DNA from: Streptomyces sp. KL109B
Lineage (GTDB): Bacteria; Actinomycetota; Actinomycetes; Streptomycetales; Streptomycetaceae
Reading direction: 5' to 3'
Length of the DNA stretch: 64,000 nucleotides
Assembly: GCF_030766935.1 (NCBI RefSeq)
Contig: NZ_JASERL010000016.1
Location: 62,001-126,000, forward strand
In this document: positions 33,478-42,053 of the stretch, in pieces
Layout of the letters: every line of letters begins with the position of its first letter
Numbering within the stretch: the first letter of the stretch is position 1
Position numbers and translations under genes: made by a program
The notes under the pieces: generated by a model
The model's input: the letters and a program-made list of their open reading frames with translations, nothing else
What the model was told of the DNA's origin: nothing
Database searches by the model: none

Positions 33478-34417
33478 GTTGAACGGACTCCTTGGTGACT
33501 GTGCCGTGGTCGGCTGCCTGCAGGGCCACGGCGTACATCTCGTCGGCGTCGAGGCGGCGGAGCTCCTCCGCGATCAGCTCGGCGGTGGAGCGGACCTTCA
33601 GGGCGAGGGTGCGCTCGGGCTGGCCGGGGAGGGTCAGCGTGGCGAGCGGGCCGTCGGGGCGGTCGATGCGGATCTCGCCGCCGGGGGTACCGAGGCGTAC
33701 GGCGGTGACGACCGGGCCGTCGGTGGTGACGCGCTCGACCTTGACGCCGAGGCGGGCGCCGAGCCAGCGGGCGAGCAGTTCGGCGCTGGGGTTGTCGGCC
33801 TCGGACTCGACGGCCGCGGAGACGATGTCGGCGCGGGCCTGGTCGAGGGCGGCGGCCAGCATGGAGCGCCACGGGGTGAGGCGGGTCCAGGCGAGGTCGG
33901 TGTCGCCGGGGGCGTAGGACCTGGAGCGCTGGGCGAGGGCCGCGACCGGGTCCTCGACGGCGTACGCGTCGGTGATGCGGCGGGCGGCGAGGGCGCCGAG
34001 CGGGTCCTTGGCGGGGACGTCGGGCGCGTCGACCGGCCACCACACGACGACCGGGGCGTCGGGAAGCAGCAGCGGCAGGACGACGGAGTCGGCGTGCTTG
34101 CCGGTCTCGCCGTACAGGCGCAGGACTACGGTCTCGCCGGTGCCGGCCTCGGAGCCGACCCGGACCTCGGCGTCGAGCCGGTTGCCGTGGCGGTCGCGCG
34201 GCAGCCGGTTGGTGCGCCGGATGACGACGAGGGTGCGCGAGGGGTGCTCGCGGGACGCCTCCTCGGCCGCCTTGATCGAGTCGTAGGCGTTCTCCTCGTC
34301 CGTGACGATGACCATCGTCAGGACCATGCCCACGGCGGGCGTCCCGATGGCCCGGCGCCCCTCGACGAGCGCCTTGTTGATCTTGCTTGCCGTGGTGTCG
34401 GTCAGGTCGATCCTCAT
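33470..34417 (-). CDS. opcA: OpcA, glucose-6-phosphate dehydrogenase assembly protein
   Basis: The 315-residue protein begins MRIDLTDTTASKINKAL and contains RTLVVIRR, VVLPLLLPDAPVVVWWP and LTPWRSMLAAALDQAR, the OpcA signature. In cyanobacteria and actinobacteria OpcA activates or helps assemble Zwf. It overlaps zwf by 4 bases upstream and pgi by 8 bases downstream. The frame runs on into zwf as a shadow; ATG 34417 is the family start. Confidence 0.95.
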   Translation of the reverse strand: MRIDLTDTTASKINKALVEGRRAIGTPAVGMVLTMVIVTDEENAYDSIKAAEEASREHPSRTLVVIRRTNRLPRDRHGNRLDAEVRVGSEAGTGETVVLRLYGETGKHADSVVLPLLLPDAPVVVWWPVDAPDVPAKDPLGALAARRITDAYAVEDPVAALAQRSRSYAPGDTDLAWTRLTPWRSMLAAALDQARADIVSAAVESEADNPSAELLARWLGARLGVKVERVTTDGPVVTAVRLGTPGGEIRIDRPDGPLATLTLPGQPERTLALKVRSTAELIAEELRRLDADEMYAVALQAADHGTVTKESVQHA

Positions 34418-35952
34418 GGCCTGCGCCAGCTCCGTCCGTCTCGTGCGAGCATCTCGTCCGCTTCCTTCGGGCCCCAGCTGCCCGAGGCGTACTGGGCGGG
34501 CCTGCCGACCTTGTCCCAGTGCTCCTCGATGGGGTCGAGGATGCGCCAGGACTCCTCGACCTCTTCCGTACGGGGGAAGAGGTTGGCGTCGCCCAGCAAC
34601 ACGTCCAGGATCAGCCGCTCGTACGCTTCCGGGCTGGACTCGGTGAACGACTCGCCGTAGGCGAAGTCCATGGACACGTCGCGGATCTCCATCGACGTAC
34701 CCGGCACCTTGGATCCGAAGCGCACCGTCATGCCCTCGTCCGGCTGGACGCGGATGACGACGGCGTTCTGGCCGAGCTCTTCCGTAGCAGTGTGGTCGAA
34801 CGGGGAGTGCGGGGCGCGCTGGAAGACGACGGCGATCTCGGTGACGCGGCGGCCGAGGCGCTTTCCGGTGCGCAGATAGAACGGGACGCCCGCCCAGCGT
34901 CGGTTGTCGATCTCCAGCTTCACGGCGGCGTACGTGTCGGTCTTCGACTGGCGGTCGATGCCGTCTTCCTGGAGGTAGCCGCGGACCTTCTCGCCGCCCT
35001 GCCAGCCCGGCGCGTACTGCGCGCGGACGGTCTCCTTGGCGAGGTCCTTCGGCAACCGCACCGACTTGAGGACCTTGAGCTTCTCGTTGACCAGGGACTC
35101 GGCGTCGAACGAGGCCGGCTCCTCCATCGCCGTGAGGGCGAGCAGCTGGAGGAGGTGGTTCTGGATGACGTCGCGGGCGGCGCCGATGCCGTCGTAGTAG
35201 CCGGCCCGGCCGCCGATGCCGATGTCCTCGGCCATCGTGATCTGCACGTGGTCGACGTACGAACGGTTCCAGATGGGCTCGTACATCTGGTTGGCGAAGC
35301 GGAGCGCCAGGATGTTCTGGACGGTCTCCTTGCCGAGGTAGTGGTCGATGCGGAAGACCTGCTCGGGCGAGAACACGTCGTGCACGATGCTGTTCAGCTC
35401 GCGCGCCGAGTCCATGTCGTGGCCGAACGGCTTCTCGATGACGGCGCGCCGCCAGGAGCCCTCGGGGCCGTCCGCGAGGCCGTGCTTCTTGAGCTGCTGC
35501 ACGACCTTGGGGAAGAACTTCGGCGGTACGGAGAGGTAGAACGCGTAATTGCCGCTGGTGCCGCGCTTCTCGTCCAACTCGTCGACGGCGCTGCGCAGTT
35601 GCGAGAACGCGGTGTCGTCGTCGAAGTCGCCGGGGATGAAGCGCATGCCCTCGGCGAGCTGCTGCCAGACCTCCTCGCGGAAGGGGGTGCGGGCGTGCTG
35701 CTTGACCGAGTCGTGGACGACCTGCGCGAAGTCCTGGTCCTCCCACTCACGCCGTGCGAAGCCGAGGAGCGAGAAGCCCGGCGGGAGGAGGCCGCGGTTG
35801 GCGAGGTCGTAGACGGCGGGCATCAGCTTCTTGCGGGACAGGTCGCCGGTGACGCCGAAGATGACGAGCCCGGAGGGGCCCGCGACGCGCGGGAGGCGGC
35901 GGTCGCGGGGGTCCCTCAGCGGGTTCCGCCAGTCCTGAGCGGTGACGCTCAC
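34414..35952 (-). CDS. zwf: Glucose-6-phosphate 1-dehydrogenase
   Basis: The 512-residue enzyme oxidises glucose 6-phosphate to 6-phosphogluconolactone and reduces NADP+. Motifs are FGVTGDLSRKKLMPA (nucleotide binding), EKPFGHD and the active-site RIDHYLGKE. It overlaps tal by 4 bases and opcA by 4 bases. The lactone would need a 6-phosphogluconolactonase, which this operon does not encode; it must come from elsewhere or spontaneous hydrolysis. Confidence 0.97.
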   Translation of the reverse strand: MSVTAQDWRNPLRDPRDRRLPRVAGPSGLVIFGVTGDLSRKKLMPAVYDLANRGLLPPGFSLLGFARREWEDQDFAQVVHDSVKQHARTPFREEVWQQLAEGMRFIPGDFDDDTAFSQLRSAVDELDEKRGTSGNYAFYLSVPPKFFPKVVQQLKKHGLADGPEGSWRRAVIEKPFGHDMDSARELNSIVHDVFSPEQVFRIDHYLGKETVQNILALRFANQMYEPIWNRSYVDHVQITMAEDIGIGGRAGYYDGIGAARDVIQNHLLQLLALTAMEEPASFDAESLVNEKLKVLKSVRLPKDLAKETVRAQYAPGWQGGEKVRGYLQEDGIDRQSKTDTYAAVKLEIDNRRWAGVPFYLRTGKRLGRRVTEIAVVFQRAPHSPFDHTATEELGQNAVVIRVQPDEGMTVRFGSKVPGTSMEIRDVSMDFAYGESFTESSPEAYERLILDVLLGDANLFPRTEEVEESWRILDPIEEHWDKVGRPAQYASGSWGPKEADEMLARDGRSWRRP

Positions 35953-37070
35953 TTGGCCTCAGCCTCCGTCAGGCGGGAGGAGACGGTGGCGAGCAGGTCG
36001 TTCCAGGCGATCTCGAACTTGGCGACGGCCTCGTCCTCGAGCTGCTGGGTGACCTCGTCGAGCGAGATGCCGAGCGCGTCGACGGCCTTCAGCTCGGCGC
36101 GCGCCTGCTCGTAACGCCCGGTGATGGTGTCGCCGGTGATCTCGCCGTGGTCGGCGGTGGCCTTGAGGGTGCCCTCGGGCATCGTGTTGACGGTGCCGGT
36201 CGCGACCAGCTCGTCGACGTACAGGGTGTCCTTGTACGCGGGGTCCTTGACGCCGGTGGAGGCCCACAGCGGGCGCTGCTTGTTGGCGCCGGCCGCCTCC
36301 AGCTTGGTGGCGCGCTCGGAGGCGAAGACCTGCTCGTACGCCTCGTAGGCGAGACGGGCGTTGGCGAGGGCGGCCTTGCCCTTGGCGTCCTTGGCGGCGT
36401 CCGTGCCGATCTTGTCGAGGCGCTTGTCGATCTCGGCGTCGACGCGCGACACGAAGAACGAGGCGACCGAGTGGATCGAGGAGAGGTCGAGGCCGCGCTC
36501 GTGGGCCTTCTCCAGGCCGGCCAGGTAGGCGTCCATGACGGCCTGGTAGCGGTCGAGGGAGAAGATCAGCGTGACGTTCACGCTGATACCGAGGCCGATG
36601 ACCTCGGTGATCGCCGGGAGGCCCGCGAGGGTGGCCGGGATCTTGATCATCACGTTGGGGCGGTCGACGAGCCAGGCGAGCTGCTTGGCCTCGGCGATGG
36701 TGGCCTCGGTGTTGTGGGCGAGGCGCGGGTCGACCTCGATCGACACGCGGCCGTCACGGCCCTGCGTGGCGTCGTACACGGGGCGCAGGATGTCGGCGGC
36801 GGCGCGCACGTCCTGCGTCGTCATCATGCGGACGGCCTCGTCGACGGTGACCTTGCGGACGGCCAGGTCGGCGAGCTGCTCCTCGTAGCCCTCGCCCTTG
36901 CCGATGGCGGCCTGGAAGATCGAGGGGTTCGTCGTGACGCCCACGACGTGGCTGTCCGCGATGAGCTCGGCGAGGTTGCCGGACTCGATGCGGGTGCGGG
37001 ACAGGTCGTCCAGCCAGATGGAAACGCCTTCGTCGGACAGTGCCTTGAGGGGTGCGACGGCGTTGCTCAT
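35949..37070 (-). CDS. tal: Transaldolase
   Basis: The 373-residue enzyme transfers dihydroxyacetone between sugar phosphates. Visible are GVTTNPSIFQ, VMIKIPAT (Schiff-base Lys), VNVTLIFSLDRYQ and SVASFFVSRVD. The start MSNAVAPLKAL (ATG 37070) fits the family; an ATG at 37082 adds four residues. The gene lies 52 bases after tkt and overlaps zwf by 4. It is the long actinobacterial form. Confidence 0.96.
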   Translation of the reverse strand: MSNAVAPLKALSDEGVSIWLDDLSRTRIESGNLAELIADSHVVGVTTNPSIFQAAIGKGEGYEEQLADLAVRKVTVDEAVRMMTTQDVRAAADILRPVYDATQGRDGRVSIEVDPRLAHNTEATIAEAKQLAWLVDRPNVMIKIPATLAGLPAITEVIGLGISVNVTLIFSLDRYQAVMDAYLAGLEKAHERGLDLSSIHSVASFFVSRVDAEIDKRLDKIGTDAAKDAKGKAALANARLAYEAYEQVFASERATKLEAAGANKQRPLWASTGVKDPAYKDTLYVDELVATGTVNTMPEGTLKATADHGEITGDTITGRYEQARAELKAVDALGISLDEVTQQLEDEAVAKFEIAWNDLLATVSSRLTEAEAK

Positions 37071-37122
37071 GTTCTGCTTCATCTTCTTTCGGACGTGCGT
37101 GTTTCTACGAATACGTAAAGGG

Positions 37123-39219
37123 TCAGGCGCGGGCGGCGGCGAGCGACTCGCGGGCCTTCGCGGCGACGTTCTCGGCGGTGAAGCCGAACTCGGCGAAGAG
37201 GGTCCCGGCGGCGGCGGAGGCGCCGAAGTGCTCAAGGGAGACGATCCGGCCGGCGTCGCCGACGTAGCGGTACCAGGTCAGCGCGATCCCGGCCTCGACC
37301 GCGACGCGGGCCTTGACCGACGGCGGCAGGACGGCGTCCTTGTAGGACTGCTCCTGCTCCTCGAACCACTCGACGGACGGCATCGACACGACACGCGTGG
37401 CGACGCCCTCGGCCTCAAGCTGCTCGCGGGCGGCGACGGCGACCTCGACCTCGGAGCCGGTGGCGATGAGGACGACGTCGGGGGTGCCGGTGGACGCCTC
37501 GGCGAGGACGTAACCGCCCTTGGCGGCGTCCTCGTTGGCCTCGTACGTCGGCAGGCCCTGGCGGGAGAGCGCCAGGCCGTGCGGGGCCGGCTTCTCCGCG
37601 GCGCGCTTGAGGATCTCGCGCCAGGCGATGGCGGTCTCGTTGGCGTCGGCCGGGCGGACCACGTTCAGGCCGGGGATGGCGCGCAGCGCGGCGAGGTGCT
37701 CGACGGGCTGGTGGGTCGGGCCGTCCTCACCGAGGCCGATGGAGTCGTGGGTCCACACGTAGGTGACCGGGAGCTGCATGAGCGCCGACATGCGGACGGC
37801 GTTGCGCATGTAGTCCGAGAAGACGAGGAACGTGCCGCCGTAGATGCGGGTGTTGCCGTGCAGCGCGATGCCGTTCATCTCGGCGGCCATCGAGAACTCG
37901 CGGATGCCGAAGTGCACGGTGCGGCCGTACGGGTCGGCCTCGGGAAGGGGGTTGCCCTTCGGGAGGAAGGAGGAGTTCTTGTCGATGGTGGTGTTGTTGG
38001 AGCCGGCGAGGTCGGCGGAGCCGCCCCACAGCTCGGGGATCACCGGGCCGAGCGCCTGGAGGGTCTTGCCGGACGCGGCGCGGGTGGCGACCTTCGTGCC
38101 GGTCTCGAAGACGGGGAGCGCGTCCTCCCAGCCCTCGGGGAGGCGGCCCGCGAGGACGCGGTCGAGGGTCTCGGAGCGCTCCGGGTTGGCGGCGCGCCAC
38201 TCGACGAGCTGCTTGTCCCAGGCGGCGTGCGCCTCGGCCCCGCGGTCAAGTGCCTTACGGGTGTGGGCGATGACCTCGTCCTCGACGATGAAGGTCTGCT
38301 CGGGGTCGAAGCCGAGGACCTTCTTCGTGGCGGCGATCTCCTCGTCGCCGAGCGCGGAGCCGTGCGAGCCCTCGGTGTTCTGCTTGGTCGGGGCGGGCCA
38401 GGCGATGATCGTGCGCATCGCGATGATGGACGGCTTGTCGGTGACGGCCTTGGCGGCGGCGAGCGCCTCGTACAGGGCCTTCGGGTCGACGTCGCCGCTC
38501 TCCGTGGGCGCGATGCGCTGCACGTGCCAGCCGTACGCCTCGTAGCGCTTCAGCACGTCCTCGGAGAACGCGGTCGCGGTGTCGCCCTCGATGGAGATGT
38601 GGTTGTCGTCGTAGACGAAGACGAGGTTGCCGAGCTTCTGGTGGCCCGCCATGGAGGAGGCCTCGGCGGAGACGCCCTCCTCCAGGTCGCCGTCGGAGAC
38701 GATCGCCCAGATGGTGTGGTCGAACGGGGAAGCACCCTCGGCGGCCTCCGGGTCGAACAGGCCGCGCTCGTAACGGGCGGCCATCGCCATGCCCACGGCG
38801 TTGGCGACACCCTGGCCGAGCGGCCCGGTCGTGGTCTCGACACCGGCGGTGTGCCCGTACTCGGGGTGGCCCGGCGTCTTCGAACCCTGCGTGCGGAACG
38901 CCTTCAGGTCGTCGAGCTCCAGCTCGTAGCCGGAGAGGAAGAGCTGCGTGTAGAGGGTGAGGCTGGTGTGTCCGGGCGACAGGACGAAGCGGTCGCGGCC
39001 GGTCCACTCCGGGTCGGCCGGGTCGTGGCGCATGGCCTTCTGGAAGATCGTGTACGCGGCGGGGGCCAGGCTCATGGCGGTGCCGGGGTGTCCGTTGCCG
39101 ACCTTCTGCACGGCGTCCGCCGCCAGCAGGCGCGCGGTGTCCACGGCACGCCGGTCATTCTCGGTCCACTCGAAGGGCCGCGCGAAGGGGTCGAGTCCGT
39201 CCGGTGTCTGCGTGCTCAT
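37123..39219 (-). CDS. tkt: Transketolase
   Basis: The 698-residue TPP enzyme moves two-carbon ketol units. Seen are GNGHPGTAMSLAP, the TPP motif GDGDLEEGVSAEA-like segment (SDGDLEEGVS...DDNHIS), DSIGLGEDGPTHQPVEHL and GGTFLVFSDYMR. It starts at ATG 39219, 9 bases after AAGGAAG. As the first gene it should set the level of the whole operon; its leader (39220-39292) contains two hairpins. Confidence 0.97.
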   Translation of the reverse strand: MSTQTPDGLDPFARPFEWTENDRRAVDTARLLAADAVQKVGNGHPGTAMSLAPAAYTIFQKAMRHDPADPEWTGRDRFVLSPGHTSLTLYTQLFLSGYELELDDLKAFRTQGSKTPGHPEYGHTAGVETTTGPLGQGVANAVGMAMAARYERGLFDPEAAEGASPFDHTIWAIVSDGDLEEGVSAEASSMAGHQKLGNLVFVYDDNHISIEGDTATAFSEDVLKRYEAYGWHVQRIAPTESGDVDPKALYEALAAAKAVTDKPSIIAMRTIIAWPAPTKQNTEGSHGSALGDEEIAATKKVLGFDPEQTFIVEDEVIAHTRKALDRGAEAHAAWDKQLVEWRAANPERSETLDRVLAGRLPEGWEDALPVFETGTKVATRAASGKTLQALGPVIPELWGGSADLAGSNNTTIDKNSSFLPKGNPLPEADPYGRTVHFGIREFSMAAEMNGIALHGNTRIYGGTFLVFSDYMRNAVRMSALMQLPVTYVWTHDSIGLGEDGPTHQPVEHLAALRAIPGLNVVRPADANETAIAWREILKRAAEKPAPHGLALSRQGLPTYEANEDAAKGGYVLAEASTGTPDVVLIATGSEVEVAVAAREQLEAEGVATRVVSMPSVEWFEEQEQSYKDAVLPPSVKARVAVEAGIALTWYRYVGDAGRIVSLEHFGASAAAGTLFAEFGFTAENVAAKARESLAAARA

Positions 39220-39254
39220 GTGTCCAGCTTCCTTCACATCCGTTGTCCTGCCTT

Positions 39255-39292
39255 GGTGTCGAAAGACACCACTCGCCCGGGACCAAAGTCCC
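39255..39292 (-). promoter_or_regulatory. Twin hairpins in the tkt leader region
   Basis: GGTGTC-GAAA-GACACC (39255-39270) and GGGAC-CAAA-GTCCC (39279-39292) form two small stem-loops upstream of tkt. They could be RNA leader structures or DNA operators. The A/T-richer stretch near 39305-39330 probably holds the promoters of the divergent genes. Confidence 0.4.
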
Positions 39293-39403
39293 AGGTCGAA
39301 GCACCTACGAATGTAAAGGTCATACTTTTGGCTCGACAGGTGCCCCCGTGCCAGCGTTCGGTGAAAATGGGACACGCGAACAGGCCGAGCCCAAGGAAAG
39401 TGC

Positions 39404-40339
39404 ATGACGGAGCAGGACCCCTCACAGACGAGCGCACATCTGCGGGCGTCCCCCGAAGATCGAGCGCGGATCCGCACCTACCCGTTCGACCCGAGCGCCT
39501 CCCTGTCCGGCGTCGGCATCCAGGTCGGACCGATGGGTTCGGAGGGACCTTGGGCCGGCGGCGTGGGTCTTTCGCGGCGCGTGCACCGCATCGACTTCCA
39601 CGTCCTGCTGTTCTTCCGCGAAGGCCCCGTACGCCACATGATCGACTTCACCGAGTACGAGGTGGGGGCCGGGGACATCCTGTGGATCCGGCCTGGCCAG
39701 GTGCACGGCTTCTCGACGGAGGACAGCTACGTCGGCACCGCCCTCACCATGCAGCCGGGCTTCCTGCCGCGCGCGATCGTCGAGGCGACGGGCCTGTACC
39801 GCTACGACCGGCCCCCGCTGCTGCACCCCGACCCGGCCCAACTCGCGGCGCTCGACGCCTCGTTGGAGCAGTTGCGCCGCGAGTACCTGGACACGGTCAC
39901 GCTCCCGCTGAGCCTGCACACCTCGGTGCTGCGGCACACCCTGACGGCGCTGATGCTGCGCGTGGCGCATGTGTCGGCGCAGGCCGCCGCCGAGGACGGG
40001 AACCCGCAACAGGACGCCGCCGCCTCCGCGTTCTCCCGGTTCCGCACGGCGGTCGAGCACGGCTTCACGTCCAACCACAGCGTCAGCGCGTACGCCGATG
40101 AGCTGGGCTACTCGCGGCGCACGCTGGTCCGGGCGGTGCGGGCCGCGACGGGCCTCACCCCGAAGGCGTTCATCGACCGGCGCGTGATCCTGGAGGCGAA
40201 GCGGATGCTGGCGCACACGGAGGTGCCGGTGGGGCGGATCGGGGTCGCGGTCGGCTTCGCGGACTCGGCGAACTTCTCGAAGTTCTTCCAGCAGCACACG
40301 GGGGTCACGCCGGCGGGGTTCCGGGCGGAACAAGCGTGA
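39404..40339 (+). CDS. AraC-family transcriptional regulator
   Basis: The 311-residue protein has an N-terminal cupin-like sensing domain (RIDFHVLLFF, GDILWIRPGQVHGF) and a C-terminal double HTH (about 210-308) with SVSAYADELGYSRRTLVRAVRAATG and VAVGFADSANFSKFFQQHTG. It should bind a small ligand and activate transcription. It is divergent from tkt with 184 bases between them, so the pentose phosphate operon is one possible target. The ligand is unknown. Confidence 0.92.
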   Translation: MTEQDPSQTSAHLRASPEDRARIRTYPFDPSASLSGVGIQVGPMGSEGPWAGGVGLSRRVHRIDFHVLLFFREGPVRHMIDFTEYEVGAGDILWIRPGQVHGFSTEDSYVGTALTMQPGFLPRAIVEATGLYRYDRPPLLHPDPAQLAALDASLEQLRREYLDTVTLPLSLHTSVLRHTLTALMLRVAHVSAQAAAEDGNPQQDAAASAFSRFRTAVEHGFTSNHSVSAYADELGYSRRTLVRAVRAATGLTPKAFIDRRVILEAKRMLAHTEVPVGRIGVAVGFADSANFSKFFQQHTGVTPAGFRAEQA

Positions 40340-40343
40340 GGCC

Positions 40344-40379
40344 GGGACCTCCGGGACCTCCGGGACCTCCGGGACCTCC
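40344..40379. repeat. 9-bp tandem repeat x4
   Basis: GGGACCTCC occurs four times without a break (40344, 40353, 40362, 40371), five bases after the AraC gene stop. It lies between converging genes. A partner half (GGCCGG) follows but no clear stem forms. Confidence 0.9.
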
Positions 40380-40405
40380 GGCCGGTCACGTGCCCACCCT
40401 CACGG

Positions 40406-41137
40406 TCACGTGTCCGACGTGAAGATCAGGCACATGTCCGCCGTCGCCTGCGCGTGAATCCTGAACTCCTCGCGGGCCCGTTCCGCGTCGCCCGCGAGGA
40501 TCGCCCGGGTGAGCGGGTCGTGCAGTTCGCCGGGGGTCGAGCGGGCCTCGGCGCCGCCGGGGTGACTGGAAAGCAGCCGGGTCAGCTCGTCCTGGATGCC
40601 CTGCTCGGCCTCCAACAGGCGCCGGGAGCCGGAGAGTTCGGCGATGCAGAGGTGGAACGTGGCGTCGGCGGTGCGGTAGGCGTCCGCTTCGGGCAGCAAC
40701 TCGTGGGTGTGGGCCGCCAGTTCACGTAGGCGCGCGTCCGCGTCGGCCCCTTCGGCGACGCGGCGGGCCGCGCGCGCCGAGGCCTCGCCGGAGATCGCCT
40801 GGCGCCACGCCGTCAACTCCTCGATCTGCTCCACCGTGTAGGGGTGCAGGCCGACGAGCTCCTTCACGCGGGTGAGCACGTCGTCGGCGACGTACGTGCC
40901 CCCCTTGTAGCCGCGCCGCGTCTCGACGAGGCCCTCCGCGCGCAGCACGGCCACGGAGTGACGCACCGTCATGGGCGCGACGCCGAACATCTCGGCGAGC
41001 GCCTTCTCCGACGGGAAGCGGTCGCCCGCGACGAGCATGCGCGCGCCGATCAGTTCGCTCAGGCGCCGCGCGATCGCCTCGGCGGCGCCGCCCGCGCGCA
41101 CGGGGCGGATGTGTGTGCTCCAGCCGCTGTCATCCAC
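40406..41137 (-). CDS. GntR-family (FadR/FCD) transcriptional regulator
   Basis: The 243-residue protein has an N-terminal winged HTH (about 15-85: LVAGDRFPSEKALAEMFGVA, MTVRHSVAVLRAEGLVETRR) and an FCD effector domain (about 100-235, metal/ligand His in the helical bundle: DATFHLCIAELSG). It is divergent from the amidotransferase and permease genes at 41310 and 42047, which are its most likely targets. Between them lies a degenerate 12-bp tandem repeat with TTGTA half-sites. Confidence 0.92.
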   Translation of the reverse strand: MDDSGWSTHIRPVRAGGAAEAIARRLSELIGARMLVAGDRFPSEKALAEMFGVAPMTVRHSVAVLRAEGLVETRRGYKGGTYVADDVLTRVKELVGLHPYTVEQIEELTAWRQAISGEASARAARRVAEGADADARLRELAAHTHELLPEADAYRTADATFHLCIAELSGSRRLLEAEQGIQDELTRLLSSHPGGAEARSTPGELHDPLTRAILAGDAERAREEFRIHAQATADMCLIFTSDT

Positions 41138-41180
41138 GGGTCGTCACCACGCCCCAGGCCACGTCGTCGTCATCCGCACC

Positions 41181-41252
41181 CTTGTACCCGCCCGCGCACG
41201 CACCTGCGCATCCACTCTTGTACCCACCTTTGTATCCACCCTTGTATTCCAT
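41181..41252. repeat. Degenerate 12-bp tandem repeat, six units, possible operator array
   Basis: Four TTGTAC/TTGTAT half-sites lie at 41182, 41218, 41230 and 41242, all in the same 12-bp phase, with two decayed units between. The array sits in the divergent region between the GntR/FCD regulator and the amidotransferase gene. Twelve-base spacing would place sites roughly on one face of the helix. Confidence 0.7.
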
Positions 41253-41309
41253 GAACTCTAACCTCTAGATTTCGCTGCGTTCAGTCCTGCCTTGCCCAAT
41301 GGAGAGCTT

Positions 41310-42053
41310 ATGAGCAGCGCGTCCGTGCCCGTCATCGGCATACCTGTCCGGCTGAGCGTCACCGACGCCCCCGGCACCGACCCTCGTGTGGTCGGAGCGG
41401 CCCGCGTCTTCGACGCGATCGTGGATCTCGTACGGGCGTCGGGGGCGCGCCCCCAAATCCTCGGCCCCGGCGACCCGTTGGAGGCGTGCGACGGCTTCGT
41501 CGTGCCGGGCGGCGGCGATGTGGACCCGGCGCTGTACGGCGGGCCCGCCGACCACCCCGCCCTGTACGACGTCAACCAGGAGCAGGACCGCCTCGACCTG
41601 GCCGTGCTGCGGCACGCGCTCGACGCCCGGCTCCCGCTGCTCGGCATCTGCCGCGGGCTTCAACTCCTCAACGTGGTGCGCGGCGGCACCCTGCACGTCG
41701 ACCTGCCGCCCGGCTCCGTCGTGCACGATCCGCCCGCGGAGACCGGCGAGGAGTGGGCGCTGCACGACGTCCAGCTGGAACCGGACAGCCGGTGCGCGCG
41801 GGCCTTCGGCACGGACGTGCTGCCCATCGCCTCGGGACACCATCAGGCGGTGGACCGGGTCGGCGAGGGGCTGCGGGTGACGGCGCGGGCCGCGGACGGC
41901 TGCGTAGAGGGACTTGAGAGCGCCACCGATGAAGGTGGCTGGGTCGTCGCCGTGCAGTGGCATCCCGAGGCGGAGGTGCCCGAACCCGCCCTGCGTGCCC
42001 CGCTGTTCGAGGCGCTGTGCCGGGCCGCGTCCCCCGCGGTGCCCGCGTGCTGA
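41310..42053 (+). CDS. Gamma-glutamyl-gamma-aminobutyrate hydrolase-like class I amidotransferase (peptidase C26)
   Basis: The 247-residue enzyme has the class I glutamine amidotransferase triad: Cys in LLGICRGLQLLNV, His and Glu in QWHPEAE. VVPGGGDVDPALYG is typical of the PuuD/C26 branch, which cleaves gamma-glutamyl-GABA from polyamine or related gamma-glutamyl amides. The start ATG 41310 has GGAGAG upstream. The permease frame overlaps its stop. With the regulator it looks like a polyamine/GABA-type uptake and breakdown unit. Confidence 0.93.
   Translation: MSSASVPVIGIPVRLSVTDAPGTDPRVVGAARVFDAIVDLVRASGARPQILGPGDPLEACDGFVVPGGGDVDPALYGGPADHPALYDVNQEQDRLDLAVLRHALDARLPLLGICRGLQLLNVVRGGTLHVDLPPGSVVHDPPAETGEEWALHDVQLEPDSRCARAFGTDVLPIASGHHQAVDRVGEGLRVTARAADGCVEGLESATDEGGWVVAVQWHPEAEVPEPALRAPLFEALCRAASPAVPAC

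Noticed and set aside
36898..40101. A forward open frame of more than 1000 codons opposite tkt
   Set aside because: It is antisense to clear tal, tkt and regulator genes, has no ribosome-binding site and no family motif. Long antisense frames are expected at this G+C content because stop codons are rare in the third-position-G/C phase.
41169..41254. Small Cys/His-rich peptide in the 12-bp repeat
   Set aside because: It would only be the end of a shadow frame of the divergent regulator, without start or ribosome-binding site.
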